Shown: positions 18,729 to 26,955, numbered from the stretch's first letter. The stretch: DNA of 38,141 bases from Chryseobacterium gleum (GCA_945860065.1 CAMAPI010000013.1:1-38141); one strand, 5' to 3'. The notes: a model not told the origin generated them from the sequence alone. Numbers and translations: made by a program.

Positions 18729-20324
18729 ATGAAGAATCAAGAAGCCATTGAAAAAAGAAGAACCTTTGGGATTATTTCACATCCCGATGCAGGTAAAACG
18801 ACGCTAACGGAAAAGTTGTTGCTTTTTGGTGGTGCCATTCAATCAGCTGGCGCCGTTAAAAACAATAAAATCAAAAAAAGCGCTACTTCGGATTTCATGG
18901 AAATTGAAAAGCAACGTGGAATTTCCGTTGCGACTTCCGTGATGGCATTTGAATACAATGGAAAACAAATCAATATCCTCGATACACCTGGACACAAGGA
19001 TTTCGCTGAGGACACGTTTAGAACCTTAACGGCTGTCGATAGTGTCATTCTCGTAATCGACTGTGCGAATGGAGTAGAGGAACAAACGCGTAAGTTGATG
19101 GAGGTTTGTCGCATGCGTAAAACGCCGGTGATTATCTTTATCAATAAAATGGACCGCGATGGAAAGGATTCGTTTGAATTGTTAGATGAATTGGAACAAA
19201 GCCTGGATATTAAAGTTCGTCCACTTACTTGGCCAATTGGAATGGGAGACCGTTTTCAAGGCGTTTACAACATCTACCAAAAAGGATTGAACCTTTTCTC
19301 TGCAAACAAAACAAAAATCTCGGACGATGTCGTATCAATAACGGATATTCACGATGCAGCATTGGATGAAATCATCGGTGAAAAGCCTGCAGAAGAATTG
19401 CGCGAAGAATTGGAAACGATTGAAGGAGTTTACGATGCATTTAATCGCGACGCCTATCTTGCAGGTGATATTGCACCGGTTTTCTTTGGTTCAGCCGTGA
19501 ATAATTTCGGTATCAAGGAATTATTAGATACCTTCTGCGAAGTTTCACCATCCCCACGTGGACGTGAGACTGACAAGCGAATGGTGGAGCCGGGAGACGA
19601 TCAATTCTCTGGGTTTGTCTTTAAGATTCATGCGAACCTTGATCCAAAACACCGAGATCGCATCGCATTCTTGCGTGTCGTTTCCGGCAAGTTCGAGCGC
19701 AATACTTTTTATCAGCATGTGCGTTTAAACAAAAAACTAAAATTCCCGAATCCAACTTCCTTTATGGCACAAGATAAAAGTGTCATCGATGAAGCCTATC
19801 CAGGTGATGTAGTTGGATTATACGATACCGGTAACTTTAAAATTGGGGATACCCTGACAGGTGGCGAGATGATGATGTATAAAGGAATCCCGAGTTTCTC
19901 TCCAGAGATTTTCCAAGAATTAGAGAATTTGGATCCATTAAAATCAAAGCAATTGGAGAAAGGAATCCGTCAGTTAATTGATGAAGGTGTCGCGCAGTTA
20001 TTTGTGCAACAACCTGGAAACCGTAAAATCGTTGGAACGGTTGGACAACTTCAGTTTGAGGTCATCAGTTACCGTTTGATTCACGAATATGGTGCGAATT
20101 GTCGCTTCGTTCCGAGAAATTACTTTAAAGCGTGTTGGATCACTTCCGACAATGAAGAACAGATGCAAAGTTTCATGCGGGCAAAATCGAACTACTTGGC
20201 TAGAGATAAAGATGACAACATCGTTTTCTTAGCTGAAACAACGTTCTTGTTGCAGATGGCGGAACAAGACTATCCAGATTTGGTTTTTCACAAAACGTCT
20301 GAATTCAAGTTGGAGCTTTCTTAG
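18729..20324 (+). CDS. prfC: Peptide chain release factor 3
   Basis: [67 protein letters not shown]...[22 protein letters not shown]...[11 protein letters not shown]. Confidence 0.96.
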   Translation: MKNQEAIEKRRTFGIISHPDAGKTTLTEKLLLFGGAIQSAGAVKNNKIKKSATSDFMEIEKQRGISVATSVMAFEYNGKQINILDTPGHKDFAEDTFRTLTAVDSVILVIDCANGVEEQTRKLMEVCRMRKTPVIIFINKMDRDGKDSFELLDELEQSLDIKVRPLTWPIGMGDRFQGVYNIYQKGLNLFSANKTKISDDVVSITDIHDAALDEIIGEKPAEELREELETIEGVYDAFNRDAYLAGDIAPVFFGSAVNNFGIKELLDTFCEVSPSPRGRETDKRMVEPGDDQFSGFVFKIHANLDPKHRDRIAFLRVVSGKFERNTFYQHVRLNKKLKFPNPTSFMAQDKSVIDEAYPGDVVGLYDTGNFKIGDTLTGGEMMMYKGIPSFSPEIFQELENLDPLKSKQLEKGIRQLIDEGVAQLFVQQPGNRKIVGTVGQLQFEVISYRLIHEYGANCRFVPRNYFKACWITSDNEEQMQSFMRAKSNYLARDKDDNIVFLAETTFLLQMAEQDYPDLVFHKTSEFKLELS

Positions 20325-20338
20325 TACTGGAGGAAAGT

Positions 20339-20374
20339 CTCGTTTTTTAGCAAATCTTAAAACGAGGGATTTGC
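20339..20374. repeat. Interleaved inverted repeats downstream of prfC
   Basis: CTCGTTTT (20339-20346) / AAAACGAG (20359-20366) interleaved with GCAAATC (20350-20356) / GATTTGC (20368-20374). Confidence 0.6.
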
Positions 20375-20410
20375 AATCTATCGAAATCATTCATTAAAAA
20401 TAGTAAGCAC

Positions 20411-20496
20411 TGGGATTACGAGCAAGCTCGTTTTCTATTTGGGGCTCATTTCAAACAAAGGTTCACTTTGCTTCGCAAAGCTCGGACTTTTTTTTC
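20411..20496 (+). repeat. Intergenic repeat copy 1 (tRNA-Lys-proximal terminator-like repeat family)
   Basis: TGGGATTACGAGCAAGCTCGTTTTCTATTTGGGGCTCATTTCAAACAAAGGTTCACTTTGCTTCGCAAAGCTCGGACTTTTTTTTCT; near-identical to copies 2 and 3. Confidence 0.92.
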
Positions 20497-20501
20497 TACT
20501 C

Positions 20502-20529
20502 ACTGCATTGCAGGATTTGTAACCTGTGG
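20502..20529. repeat. Degenerate copy of the GCAGGATTTGTAATCCTGC palindromic repeat
   Basis: ACTGCATTGCAGGATTTGTAACCTGTGG versus ACTGCATCGCAGGATTTGTAATCCTGCG at 30417-30444. Confidence 0.7.
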
Positions 20530-20553
20530 ATCGATAACAAACAAACTTAATCG

Positions 20554-20659
20554 TGGTCCTCTGGGATTACGAGCAAGCTCGTTTTCTATTTGGGGCTCTC
20601 ATTCCAAACAAAGGTCCACTTTGCTTCGCAAAGCTCGGACTTTTTTTGTTTTCTCCGCT
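20554..20659 (+). repeat. Intergenic repeat copy 2
   Basis: TGGTCCTCTGGGATTACGAGCAAGCTCGTTTTCTATTTGGGGCTCTCATTCCAAACAAAGGTCCACTTTGCTTCGCAAAGCTCGGACTTTTTTTGTTTTCTCCGCT. Confidence 0.93.
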
Positions 20660-20691
20660 GATGAGATGGATTTTAAACGCGAGAACGATCT

Positions 20692-20795
20692 TGGTCCTCT
20701 GGGATTACGAGCAAGCTCGTTTTCTATTTGGGGCTCATTCCAAACAAAGGTCCACTTTGCTTCGCAAAGCTCGGACTTTTTTTGTTTTCTCCGCT
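20692..20795 (+). repeat. Intergenic repeat copy 3
   Basis: TGGTCCTCTGGGATTACGAGCAAGCTCGTTTTCTATTTGGGGCTCATTCCAAACAAAGGTCCACTTTGCTTCGCAAAGCTCGGACTTTTTTTGTTTTCTCCGCT; 138 bp from copy 2. Confidence 0.93.
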
Positions 20796-20821
20796 TATTG
20801 AAATAAATTTCAAACGCGTTT

Positions 20822-20864
20822 AAAACAAAAAAAGCCCGCTTCTTTCGAAGTGGACTTTTGTTTG
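20822..20864 (-). terminator. Intrinsic terminator of tRNA-Lys (minus strand)
   Basis: Minus strand CAAACAAAAGTCCACTTC-GAAA-GAAGCGGGCTTTTTTTGTTTT: ~11-12 bp stem with T run, directly abutting the tRNA 3' end. Confidence 0.88.
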
Positions 20865-20937
20865 TGATCCCTCTGGGATTCGAACCCAGGGCCCATACAT
20901 TAAAAGTGTATTGCTCTACCAGCTGAGCTAAGGAATC
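20865..20937 (-). tRNA. tRNA-Lys (anticodon TTT)
   Basis: Minus strand GATTCCTTAGCTCAGCTGGTAGAGCAATACACTTTTAATGTATGGGCCCTGGGTTCGAATCCCAGAGGGATCA: acceptor GATTCCT/AGGGATC, D stem GCTC/GAGC, anticodon arm ATACA-CTTTTAA-TGTAT, T arm CTGGG-TTCGAAT-CCCAG. Confidence 0.97.
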
Positions 20938-20951
20938 ATTAAATTCGCGTG

Positions 20952-20982
20952 CAAAGATATGATTATTCTTTTGTTATCCCAA
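20952..20982 (-). promoter_or_regulatory. Bacteroidetes-type promoter for tRNA-Lys
   Basis: Minus strand TTG-N20-TATCTTTG ending 14 nt before the mature tRNA 5' end. Confidence 0.75.
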
Positions 20983-21055
20983 CATTATTTGGGTAATTTT
21001 GAATTTAACTATTGAAATAAAAGCAATGGGCTGATTTTCAAGTGAGAATAAGATA

Positions 21056-21556
21056 ATGAAAGGACCAATTTTATTAGTAGGCATGATGGGCGCAGGGAAA
21101 ACGAGTCTCGGAAAGTCCTTAGCAAAGCAAACCGGACTTCCGTTTTTCGATACGGATGCTTACATTAAGGTTCAGGCAGGACAATCAATTCCCGAAATTT
21201 TCAGCACCAAGGGTGAAGCCGCTTTTCGTAAAATGGAAGAGGAGTGCTTTTACACATTAACATCGAAAGCTCAATGGATCGCAACGGGTGGAGGATTTCC
21301 TTGTTTTAATGACTTAATGGTGAAAATGAAACAACTTGGTACAGTGGTTTATTTGAAATTGACACCTGAAGAATTACATGCTCGAATTCAAAGTGTTGCG
21401 AATCGACCCTTGTTGCAAACGAGTCATCCTTTAAATGAGTTATCTCGACTACTGAACGAACGATCGGAAATCTATGAAATGGCAGATTTTGTCATTAAGG
21501 GAAACCAATCAACCGATAACTTGGTGAAAGAATTTCAGCAACTTGGCTTAATATAA
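21056..21556 (+). CDS. aroK: Shikimate kinase
   Basis: ILLVGMMGAGKTSLGKSLAKQTGLPFFDTDAYIKVQAGQSIPEIFSTKGEAAFRKMEEE...WIATGGGFPCF...NRPLLQ...RSEIYEMADFVIKG. Confidence 0.93.
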   Translation: MKGPILLVGMMGAGKTSLGKSLAKQTGLPFFDTDAYIKVQAGQSIPEIFSTKGEAAFRKMEEECFYTLTSKAQWIATGGGFPCFNDLMVKMKQLGTVVYLKLTPEELHARIQSVANRPLLQTSHPLNELSRLLNERSEIYEMADFVIKGNQSTDNLVKEFQQLGLI

Positions 21557-22225
21557 GTCCTTTCTGAATCCAACATTGAAGATAAAGAAGATGTTAGATA
21601 ATAATTGACTGTTGTATGCCGTCTGGTTACTCGCTTGTCCAAATAGTAAATATTCCCCACTTAAATCTGCATAGATAGTTCCAATAGCTGGAAAAGTATA
21701 CTTAACTCCGGCTTGTAAACCGACACCGATACTTAGAACAGTTCCTTCGCGCTCCTCACCTGGACTAAGAGAATAGTTGTTTGCCCATGTGTATTGTCCA
21801 GTAGCATCTAATGTTTCGTATTTATTTTTCACTTTGTTCACAATCACCATGAAGTTCGAACCAGAATACCCTGAAAATCCATAATCATAGTCGTTGCCAA
21901 TATACCTGCGTGTGCCACCCTCAAATAAGGAGTAATTCGTGGTGCGGTCGTAATTTACTGTAAGATTGTATGGATTAACGGACGTATTATTTCCTGTGGC
22001 ATATGTAGACAAGTTACTGCCTTCGTTCACCGGAAAAAAGTAACTGAAACGACCATAAATGGATTGATCCGTAGATCTTGGAACTTCTATTCCTACATGC
22101 ACATTTGCAAATGATTTCGGAGCACCAAATCCTTTTAATATTCCGGATCCACCATCAAAGCTTACCTGAGTGAATGAGAGAAGTGGAGTCAAAAAGAGAA
22201 AGCTGACAATTAATACTGATTTCAT
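21548..22225 (-). CDS. Putative outer membrane beta-barrel protein, function unknown
   Basis: Signal peptide MKSVLIVSFLFLTPLLSFTQ; alternating strand pattern and terminal FFIFNVGFRKDLY. Confidence 0.65.
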   Translation of the reverse strand: MKSVLIVSFLFLTPLLSFTQVSFDGGSGILKGFGAPKSFANVHVGIEVPRSTDQSIYGRFSYFFPVNEGSNLSTYATGNNTSVNPYNLTVNYDRTTNYSLFEGGTRRYIGNDYDYGFSGYSGSNFMVIVNKVKNKYETLDATGQYTWANNYSLSPGEEREGTVLSIGVGLQAGVKYTFPAIGTIYADLSGEYLLFGQASNQTAYNSQLLSNIFFIFNVGFRKDLY

Positions 22226-22234
22226 AGTGTTTTT

Positions 22235-22750
22235 TTAAGGGAGAAACATGGGGCAATCCTCATCATGTGCACCTTTCAATAGGCCAATGCTGAATAAGAA
22301 TTCCTTCACAATTTCTATACCAACAAATTTAAAGTTCTTTTTGAAGAGTTCAACCCATTCACGCGTATTTTTTAACTCTTGATACTCAAGCCATATTAAA
22401 AACGACCCATATTCCTTTTTTATGGTTATAATTTGACGAGCATTGTAAATCACAGCCTCTATTTTTCGTCTGTTTCGAATAATTTCTGGATTGTTCATAA
22501 GGACTTGAATATCCGTCTCAGTGTACTGAGCAATCATTTCATAGTTATAAGCATCAAAGGCTTTTCTAAAATGTACTTCTCGCTTTAGAATAGTATCCCA
22601 ACTTAATCCAGCTTGATTTATTTCTAAAATAAAACGCCCAAACAGCTCGTAATCATTGGTGATTTTTCTGCCATAAATCGTGTCGTGATATACTCTGTGG
22701 ATATCACCTGGCGGGAGTTTTAAGCAATATTCACAATAACTCATGAACAA
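22235..22750 (-). CDS. DNA-3-methyladenine glycosylase I (Tag)-like
   Basis: CEYC...YHDTIYGRKITNDYELFGRFILEINQAGLSWDTILKREVHFRKAFDAYNYEMIAQYTETDIQVLMNNPEIIRNRRKIEAVIYNARQI...FKFVGIEIVKEFLFSIGLLKGAHDEDC; Cys/His positions match the Tag zinc-site pattern. Confidence 0.88.
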   Translation of the reverse strand: MFMSYCEYCLKLPPGDIHRVYHDTIYGRKITNDYELFGRFILEINQAGLSWDTILKREVHFRKAFDAYNYEMIAQYTETDIQVLMNNPEIIRNRRKIEAVIYNARQIITIKKEYGSFLIWLEYQELKNTREWVELFKKNFKFVGIEIVKEFLFSIGLLKGAHDEDCPMFLP

Positions 22751-22803
22751 TTTTTTGTTGGATGATAAAAATACGCGATTTTTCCTTTAAATTTGTTGAA
22801 ATC

Positions 22804-23772
22804 ATGAACAAGAAACAATACTTCTTCTCTTTTGTTTTGGCGACAATGTCCTTCATTGCCGCACGCTCTTTACAGAAAGCTGGAGTGGAAAATTACTACG
22901 TTAAAAAAGCAAGTAATTTTCAAAAAGAAGATGGCTATTTCGATTTGATTCATCCCAATTCTGTTCAAACCCTTCCAATGGGTGTGCAGCCATTTTCAGA
23001 CATCACCTTGTTAGATTCCACTCATTTAATTGGATTGAATCAAGAACTAGGATCTTTGTACATGTATAACTTGGATGACCATACTGTCGCGCCTTTTTTA
23101 CCTTGGGACCTTGGAGCTAAGATTTGTAATGTGTCCAACCTAGATTCAACATTGGTTTTAGTCGATGATGCCAAACACATTCACTTTTTGCAGGCACCTT
23201 ACGATTCGACTTCTTTGACAACTTTGTCCCTAGAGAATGAGCAATTTGAAGCGACAAGTGTTTGTTTGCATAAAGAAACCAATCGCTTGTTTCTGATTTC
23301 ATCCAATCAAGAACGGGTGGAAGGATACAGTAGTAGCTCCATTTACGCATACAACTTGAATCAACACAAATTAAATCCGCAACCCTTGTTTACGATTTCT
23401 GGCGAGGATGTGGAAGCATTTGCAATTCAAAACAATTTGGTTGTTCCTGACTCGGATTTAAGCATCAAAGACGACACCTTGGAACGCATCAATTTCACGC
23501 CATCTGCCATTGCAGTTCATCCGAAAACGAATGAAATTTATGTTCTTTCTTGCGTGGACCATTCGCTTGTGGTACTAGATCAATTTGGGAAAGTGGTGAA
23601 TTTTACGACTTTGGACAAAACAACATTCTCGAATCCAAGTGCGATGACGTTTAGACCAAATGGTGATTTGTTGATTACCAACGGGAACTTGATGAATCCA
23701 ACAGTGATTCAAGTAAAATGGAATAAGTTGTTCCAATCAAAAGCTGGACACGGACTAATTTTCGGTCGCTAA
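22804..23772 (+). CDS. Predicted secreted beta-propeller-like protein (SdiA-regulated/phytase-like), function unknown
   Basis: ATG 22804 gives MNKKQYFFSFVLATMSFIAA; repeated propeller-like segments INFTPSAIAVHPKTNEIYVLSCVDHSLVVLDQFGKVVNFTTL, NPSAMTFRPNGDLLITNG. Confidence 0.6.
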   Translation: MNKKQYFFSFVLATMSFIAARSLQKAGVENYYVKKASNFQKEDGYFDLIHPNSVQTLPMGVQPFSDITLLDSTHLIGLNQELGSLYMYNLDDHTVAPFLPWDLGAKICNVSNLDSTLVLVDDAKHIHFLQAPYDSTSLTTLSLENEQFEATSVCLHKETNRLFLISSNQERVEGYSSSSIYAYNLNQHKLNPQPLFTISGEDVEAFAIQNNLVVPDSDLSIKDDTLERINFTPSAIAVHPKTNEIYVLSCVDHSLVVLDQFGKVVNFTTLDKTTFSNPSAMTFRPNGDLLITNGNLMNPTVIQVKWNKLFQSKAGHGLIFGR

Positions 23773-24357
23773 AATCCACTTTCTGCAAAACGGACCTTCG
23801 TTAAAAAGCAGGTCAATCATGGACAAATTTGGCGTAAAAGGCTTGCCGTAAGAAAATACTTGTTGATAGGAGTCTAAGGCCCAATGCTCATGTAGCAAAT
23901 AATCATTTTTCGATGTGTCGCCACTGATTCCATTAAATGAATCGGTATACTGAACGGACAAACCTTGATCGAGAACTTCTTCCATTAACCTTAAACAACG
24001 CTCGTTCTTCTCCCACAAATACGTGTCATCGGAAAAAACAATCGCTTTGATTTCACTGGCGTAATCTTCAAAATAAGGGGCTAGGGCATAGGCACTGGTA
24101 ATTGCGCGCCAATGATCATTTTTCCATGTCCCGGAATGATCAATCTTCAATTCCTTTATTTGAATTTTCCGTCCACTTTCATGAAGGGTAGGAATGCTTA
24201 ATCTCAAAAGACCATTCGCTGTAAGAATTTCACATCTCGAACGAATAGTTTGTTTCTGAAAGTGTTCATGAATTTCAATGCAAGGTTCTTCCGCACTTAA
24301 AAATTTACGTAGATAATCAATTGACGGAAAATAAGCTGTTGGAAAAACAGTCATCAA
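23755..24357 (-). CDS. WbqC family protein
   Basis: PTAYFPSIDYLRKFL...EIHEHFQKQTIRSRCEILTANGLLRLSIPTLHESGRKIQIKELKIDHSGTWKNDHWRAITSAYALAPYFEDY. Confidence 0.85.
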   Translation of the reverse strand: MMTVFPTAYFPSIDYLRKFLSAEEPCIEIHEHFQKQTIRSRCEILTANGLLRLSIPTLHESGRKIQIKELKIDHSGTWKNDHWRAITSAYALAPYFEDYASEIKAIVFSDDTYLWEKNERCLRLMEEVLDQGLSVQYTDSFNGISGDTSKNDYLLHEHWALDSYQQVFSYGKPFTPNLSMIDLLFNEGPFCRKWILATEN

Positions 24358-26237
24358 TCAATCATCTTCAGGATGCGATTCCAACGTATTCCCATGTAAG
24401 CACTTTTGGAGAACCAAACGAGTGAAGCTCTACCCACAATGTGATCTTCTGGCACAAAGCCCCAAACACGTGAATCAGCAGAATTGTAGCGATTGTCCCC
24501 CATTAACCAATAGTAGTTTAAAGCGAATGTATAACTCGTTACTTTCTTACCGTCAATGAAAATCCCTGCTTTTGTTTCTTTTAGTTGATGTCCTTCATAA
24601 GCCGTAATAATGCGGCGATACCATGCGACATTTGCTAAAGTTAGTTGAATACGTTGTCCTTTTCTTGGAACTTGGAACTCCTGGAAGTCTGTTGGTGTAT
24701 TATTTACATTGAAGTCCTTCGGAAAGTAACTCAAATTAGCAATACGCTCCATAGAAGTTGGTTGATATCCTTTTTTGTGGCGGTATGCAGGCATTAAAAA
24801 CTTGGAAAGTTTGATGTGAAAATCTTTTTCGATACGTGCTTTTTCACCTTTCGTAAGCGTTAAAATATAGATGTCTGCTTCACGTGTTTCGAAATCGGAA
24901 CGTGTGCCATCTGGCGCATTTTCTAATCCATAACGCGTCATCATTTCTGTCGCAGAAGGGAAACTCACTTTAGATTTCTCAGCTGTGTATTTTAAACATT
25001 GTCCTTCGGTAACCATCGATGGTTTCCCATTCACGTACAACACAGAGTTCTCTACACGCAATACATCCCCCGGAATACCAACGCAACGTTTGATATAGTT
25101 CTCACGCTTATCAACAGGTCTAAAAGTCAACCCGCCGTGCTTTTCCGGCAATCCAACATGATCTTCTGGTCCACCTGGAAATTCTCCTGCAGCCAATTTT
25201 ACACGTGCTTTCTTCTTCCATTGTTCATGCGTTTCAATGAATAAACTGTACATCTGCGATCCAATGGTGCTATCAATTTGCTCAGTAGAGACATTTCGTT
25301 GTTGCAGGAGGTTTCTCATTTGCATTACTTTGGATTGAATTTCCTCGGAGGACTCAAACAAATAACGCGCTTCTTCATTCACAATTCCATGGTAATCATG
25401 TCCCATGAGTCCGTTTGGTGTACGTGGATCGACAATTGCCGTATCTCCAGATGGATAATTAAATACAACAACATCATTGCGATTGATTTTACGGTAACCT
25501 GGTAAACGTGTGTATGTTCCTTTCTCCAAGGTCGTATACGATTTGATGTTTACGAATGGCACAATGTTGTGTACAAGTGGGTAGGATAAGGGAGTCACCG
25601 GAACTTTGGGGCCATATGCCAATTTGTTCACGAATAAGAAGTCACCTACGAGCATCGTTTTCTCCATGGATCCCGTTGGAATTTGGAACGGTTCAAATAC
25701 ATAGGTGCGTATCACACTTGCGGCAACCAATGCCCATAAAAAGGAATCGCCCCATTCTTTCACACGTGTTTTCTCTCCGGGTTTGTCGCGACTCACCATG
25801 TCAAATCCTAAAGCAAGGACATGTCCAACCACAGGTAAGCACATGAATAATACGATATGATCTCCCCATTTTCTAATTTCTACTTCTCTAGAGTTAGACC
25901 AGTTTGTTTCATTCCCAAAGGTTGTTTCAGTGTTCGCAATCTTCGCCATAATCAAATACGGTAAGAAAATTCCTTGAAGTGTGTCCGCAAAGGAGAAGTA
26001 ACCAAAGCGTCGAATGTAGCTCACATTTGCGGCCATCCACATCACTAAATGAACACCAGGGAATAATAACAATAAGCACCACCACGGTTTGTTAGAAGTT
26101 AGTTTGAATACAACAAAATAATTGTATCCCGGAATGAATGCTTCCCATGACTCGCGTCCAGCTTTTGGGAAACTTTTCCACCACATCGCTAAATACGGGT
26201 GAACGATAATCAATAAATAGAAATAGAAAAAACTCAT
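24354..26237 (-). CDS. lepB: Signal peptidase I with large insertions and extended N-terminus
   Basis: Catalytic Ser region FEPFQIPTGSMEKTMLVGDFLFVNKLAYG, Lys region RENYIKRCVGIPGDVLRV, GDNRYNSADSRVWGFVPEDHIVGRASLVWFS; long intervening segments. Confidence 0.93.
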   Translation of the reverse strand: MSFFYFYLLIIVHPYLAMWWKSFPKAGRESWEAFIPGYNYFVVFKLTSNKPWWCLLLLFPGVHLVMWMAANVSYIRRFGYFSFADTLQGIFLPYLIMAKIANTETTFGNETNWSNSREVEIRKWGDHIVLFMCLPVVGHVLALGFDMVSRDKPGEKTRVKEWGDSFLWALVAASVIRTYVFEPFQIPTGSMEKTMLVGDFLFVNKLAYGPKVPVTPLSYPLVHNIVPFVNIKSYTTLEKGTYTRLPGYRKINRNDVVVFNYPSGDTAIVDPRTPNGLMGHDYHGIVNEEARYLFESSEEIQSKVMQMRNLLQQRNVSTEQIDSTIGSQMYSLFIETHEQWKKKARVKLAAGEFPGGPEDHVGLPEKHGGLTFRPVDKRENYIKRCVGIPGDVLRVENSVLYVNGKPSMVTEGQCLKYTAEKSKVSFPSATEMMTRYGLENAPDGTRSDFETREADIYILTLTKGEKARIEKDFHIKLSKFLMPAYRHKKGYQPTSMERIANLSYFPKDFNVNNTPTDFQEFQVPRKGQRIQLTLANVAWYRRIITAYEGHQLKETKAGIFIDGKKVTSYTFALNYYWLMGDNRYNSADSRVWGFVPEDHIVGRASLVWFSKSAYMGIRWNRILKMID

Positions 26238-26244
26238 AATGTCT

Positions 26245-26955
26245 TTATTTTAGTACGTCTTTCATGGTGTAAACTCCTTTTTTACCAAACAGGAATTCGG
26301 CAGCTAAAACAGCTCCTAATGCGAATCCTTTGCGGCTATGGGCAATATGTTCGATGCGAATCGTGTCGATATCCGATGTATACCTCACTTCGTGTGTTCC
26401 TGGAACATTCGGTTCGCGCACTGCGTTAATGGAAATCGCTTTATTTACTTTGTCCTCTGTAGAAAGTTGCCAGGTTGAATACGCGTCGTGTGACATGATT
26501 ATATCGTTTGCCAAACTAACTGCAGTTCCGCTCGGAGCATCTAATTTTTGAACATGGTGAATTTCTTCCATGCTCACAGTATATTCAGGATGACGGTTCA
26601 TGATTTCCGCTAATTTTCGGTTGATTTCAAAGAAAATATTGACTCCAACACTGAAATTACTTGCATGAAGTAGGCTTCCGTTGTTTTCTTGAACTATTTT
26701 TTCCACCTTGGTCAATTCCTGTTGCCATGCGGTTGTCCCAACAACGATGGGGACATTAGCTTCCATACAAGACTGAATGTGAAAAACGGCTAAGTCAGGC
26801 TGAGTAAACTCGATGGCTACATCGACATCTTCCCAATTGACTTCTTGGATCGGATGTGCACGGTTCACACATGCGGTGATTTCATGTCCACGTTCCAACG
26901 CAATTGTCTCAATTGCTTGACCCATTTTTCCATAACCAATCAATCCAATCTTCAT
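26245..26955 (-). CDS. dapB: 4-hydroxy-tetrahydrodipicolinate reductase
   Basis: MKIGLIGYGKMGQAIE, VDVAIEFTQPDLA, IVVGTTAWQ, HASNFSVGVNIFFEINRKLAEIM, EEIHHVQKLDAPSGTAVSLA, IRIEHIAHSRKGFALGAVLAAEFL. Confidence 0.95.
   Translation of the reverse strand: MKIGLIGYGKMGQAIETIALERGHEITACVNRAHPIQEVNWEDVDVAIEFTQPDLAVFHIQSCMEANVPIVVGTTAWQQELTKVEKIVQENNGSLLHASNFSVGVNIFFEINRKLAEIMNRHPEYTVSMEEIHHVQKLDAPSGTAVSLANDIIMSHDAYSTWQLSTEDKVNKAISINAVREPNVPGTHEVRYTSDIDTIRIEHIAHSRKGFALGAVLAAEFLFGKKGVYTMKDVLK

Noticed and set aside
20339-20374. True H-type pseudoknot
   Set aside because: Loop lengths of 3, 2 and 1 nt would have to cross 7-8 bp stems; simultaneous formation is sterically doubtful. Kept only as interleaved inverted repeats.
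20411-20795. Possible CRISPR array
   Set aside because: Only three long (~85-104 bp) imperfect units with unequal spacing (151 and 138 bp), internal terminator hairpins, and no cas genes in the window.
20468-20806. ORFs of 112 aa and 82 aa (20468..20806, 20553..20801) with internal repeats LGPLGLRASSFSIWG
   Set aside because: They are translations of the intergenic repeat units in two frames; no ribosome-binding context or protein-like composition. The repetition comes from DNA-level repeats with hairpins and T runs.
24870-24895. TCACGTGTTTCGAAA as a parS-like or regulatory site within lepB
   Set aside because: Not palindromic beyond CACGTG and fully explained by coding sequence.
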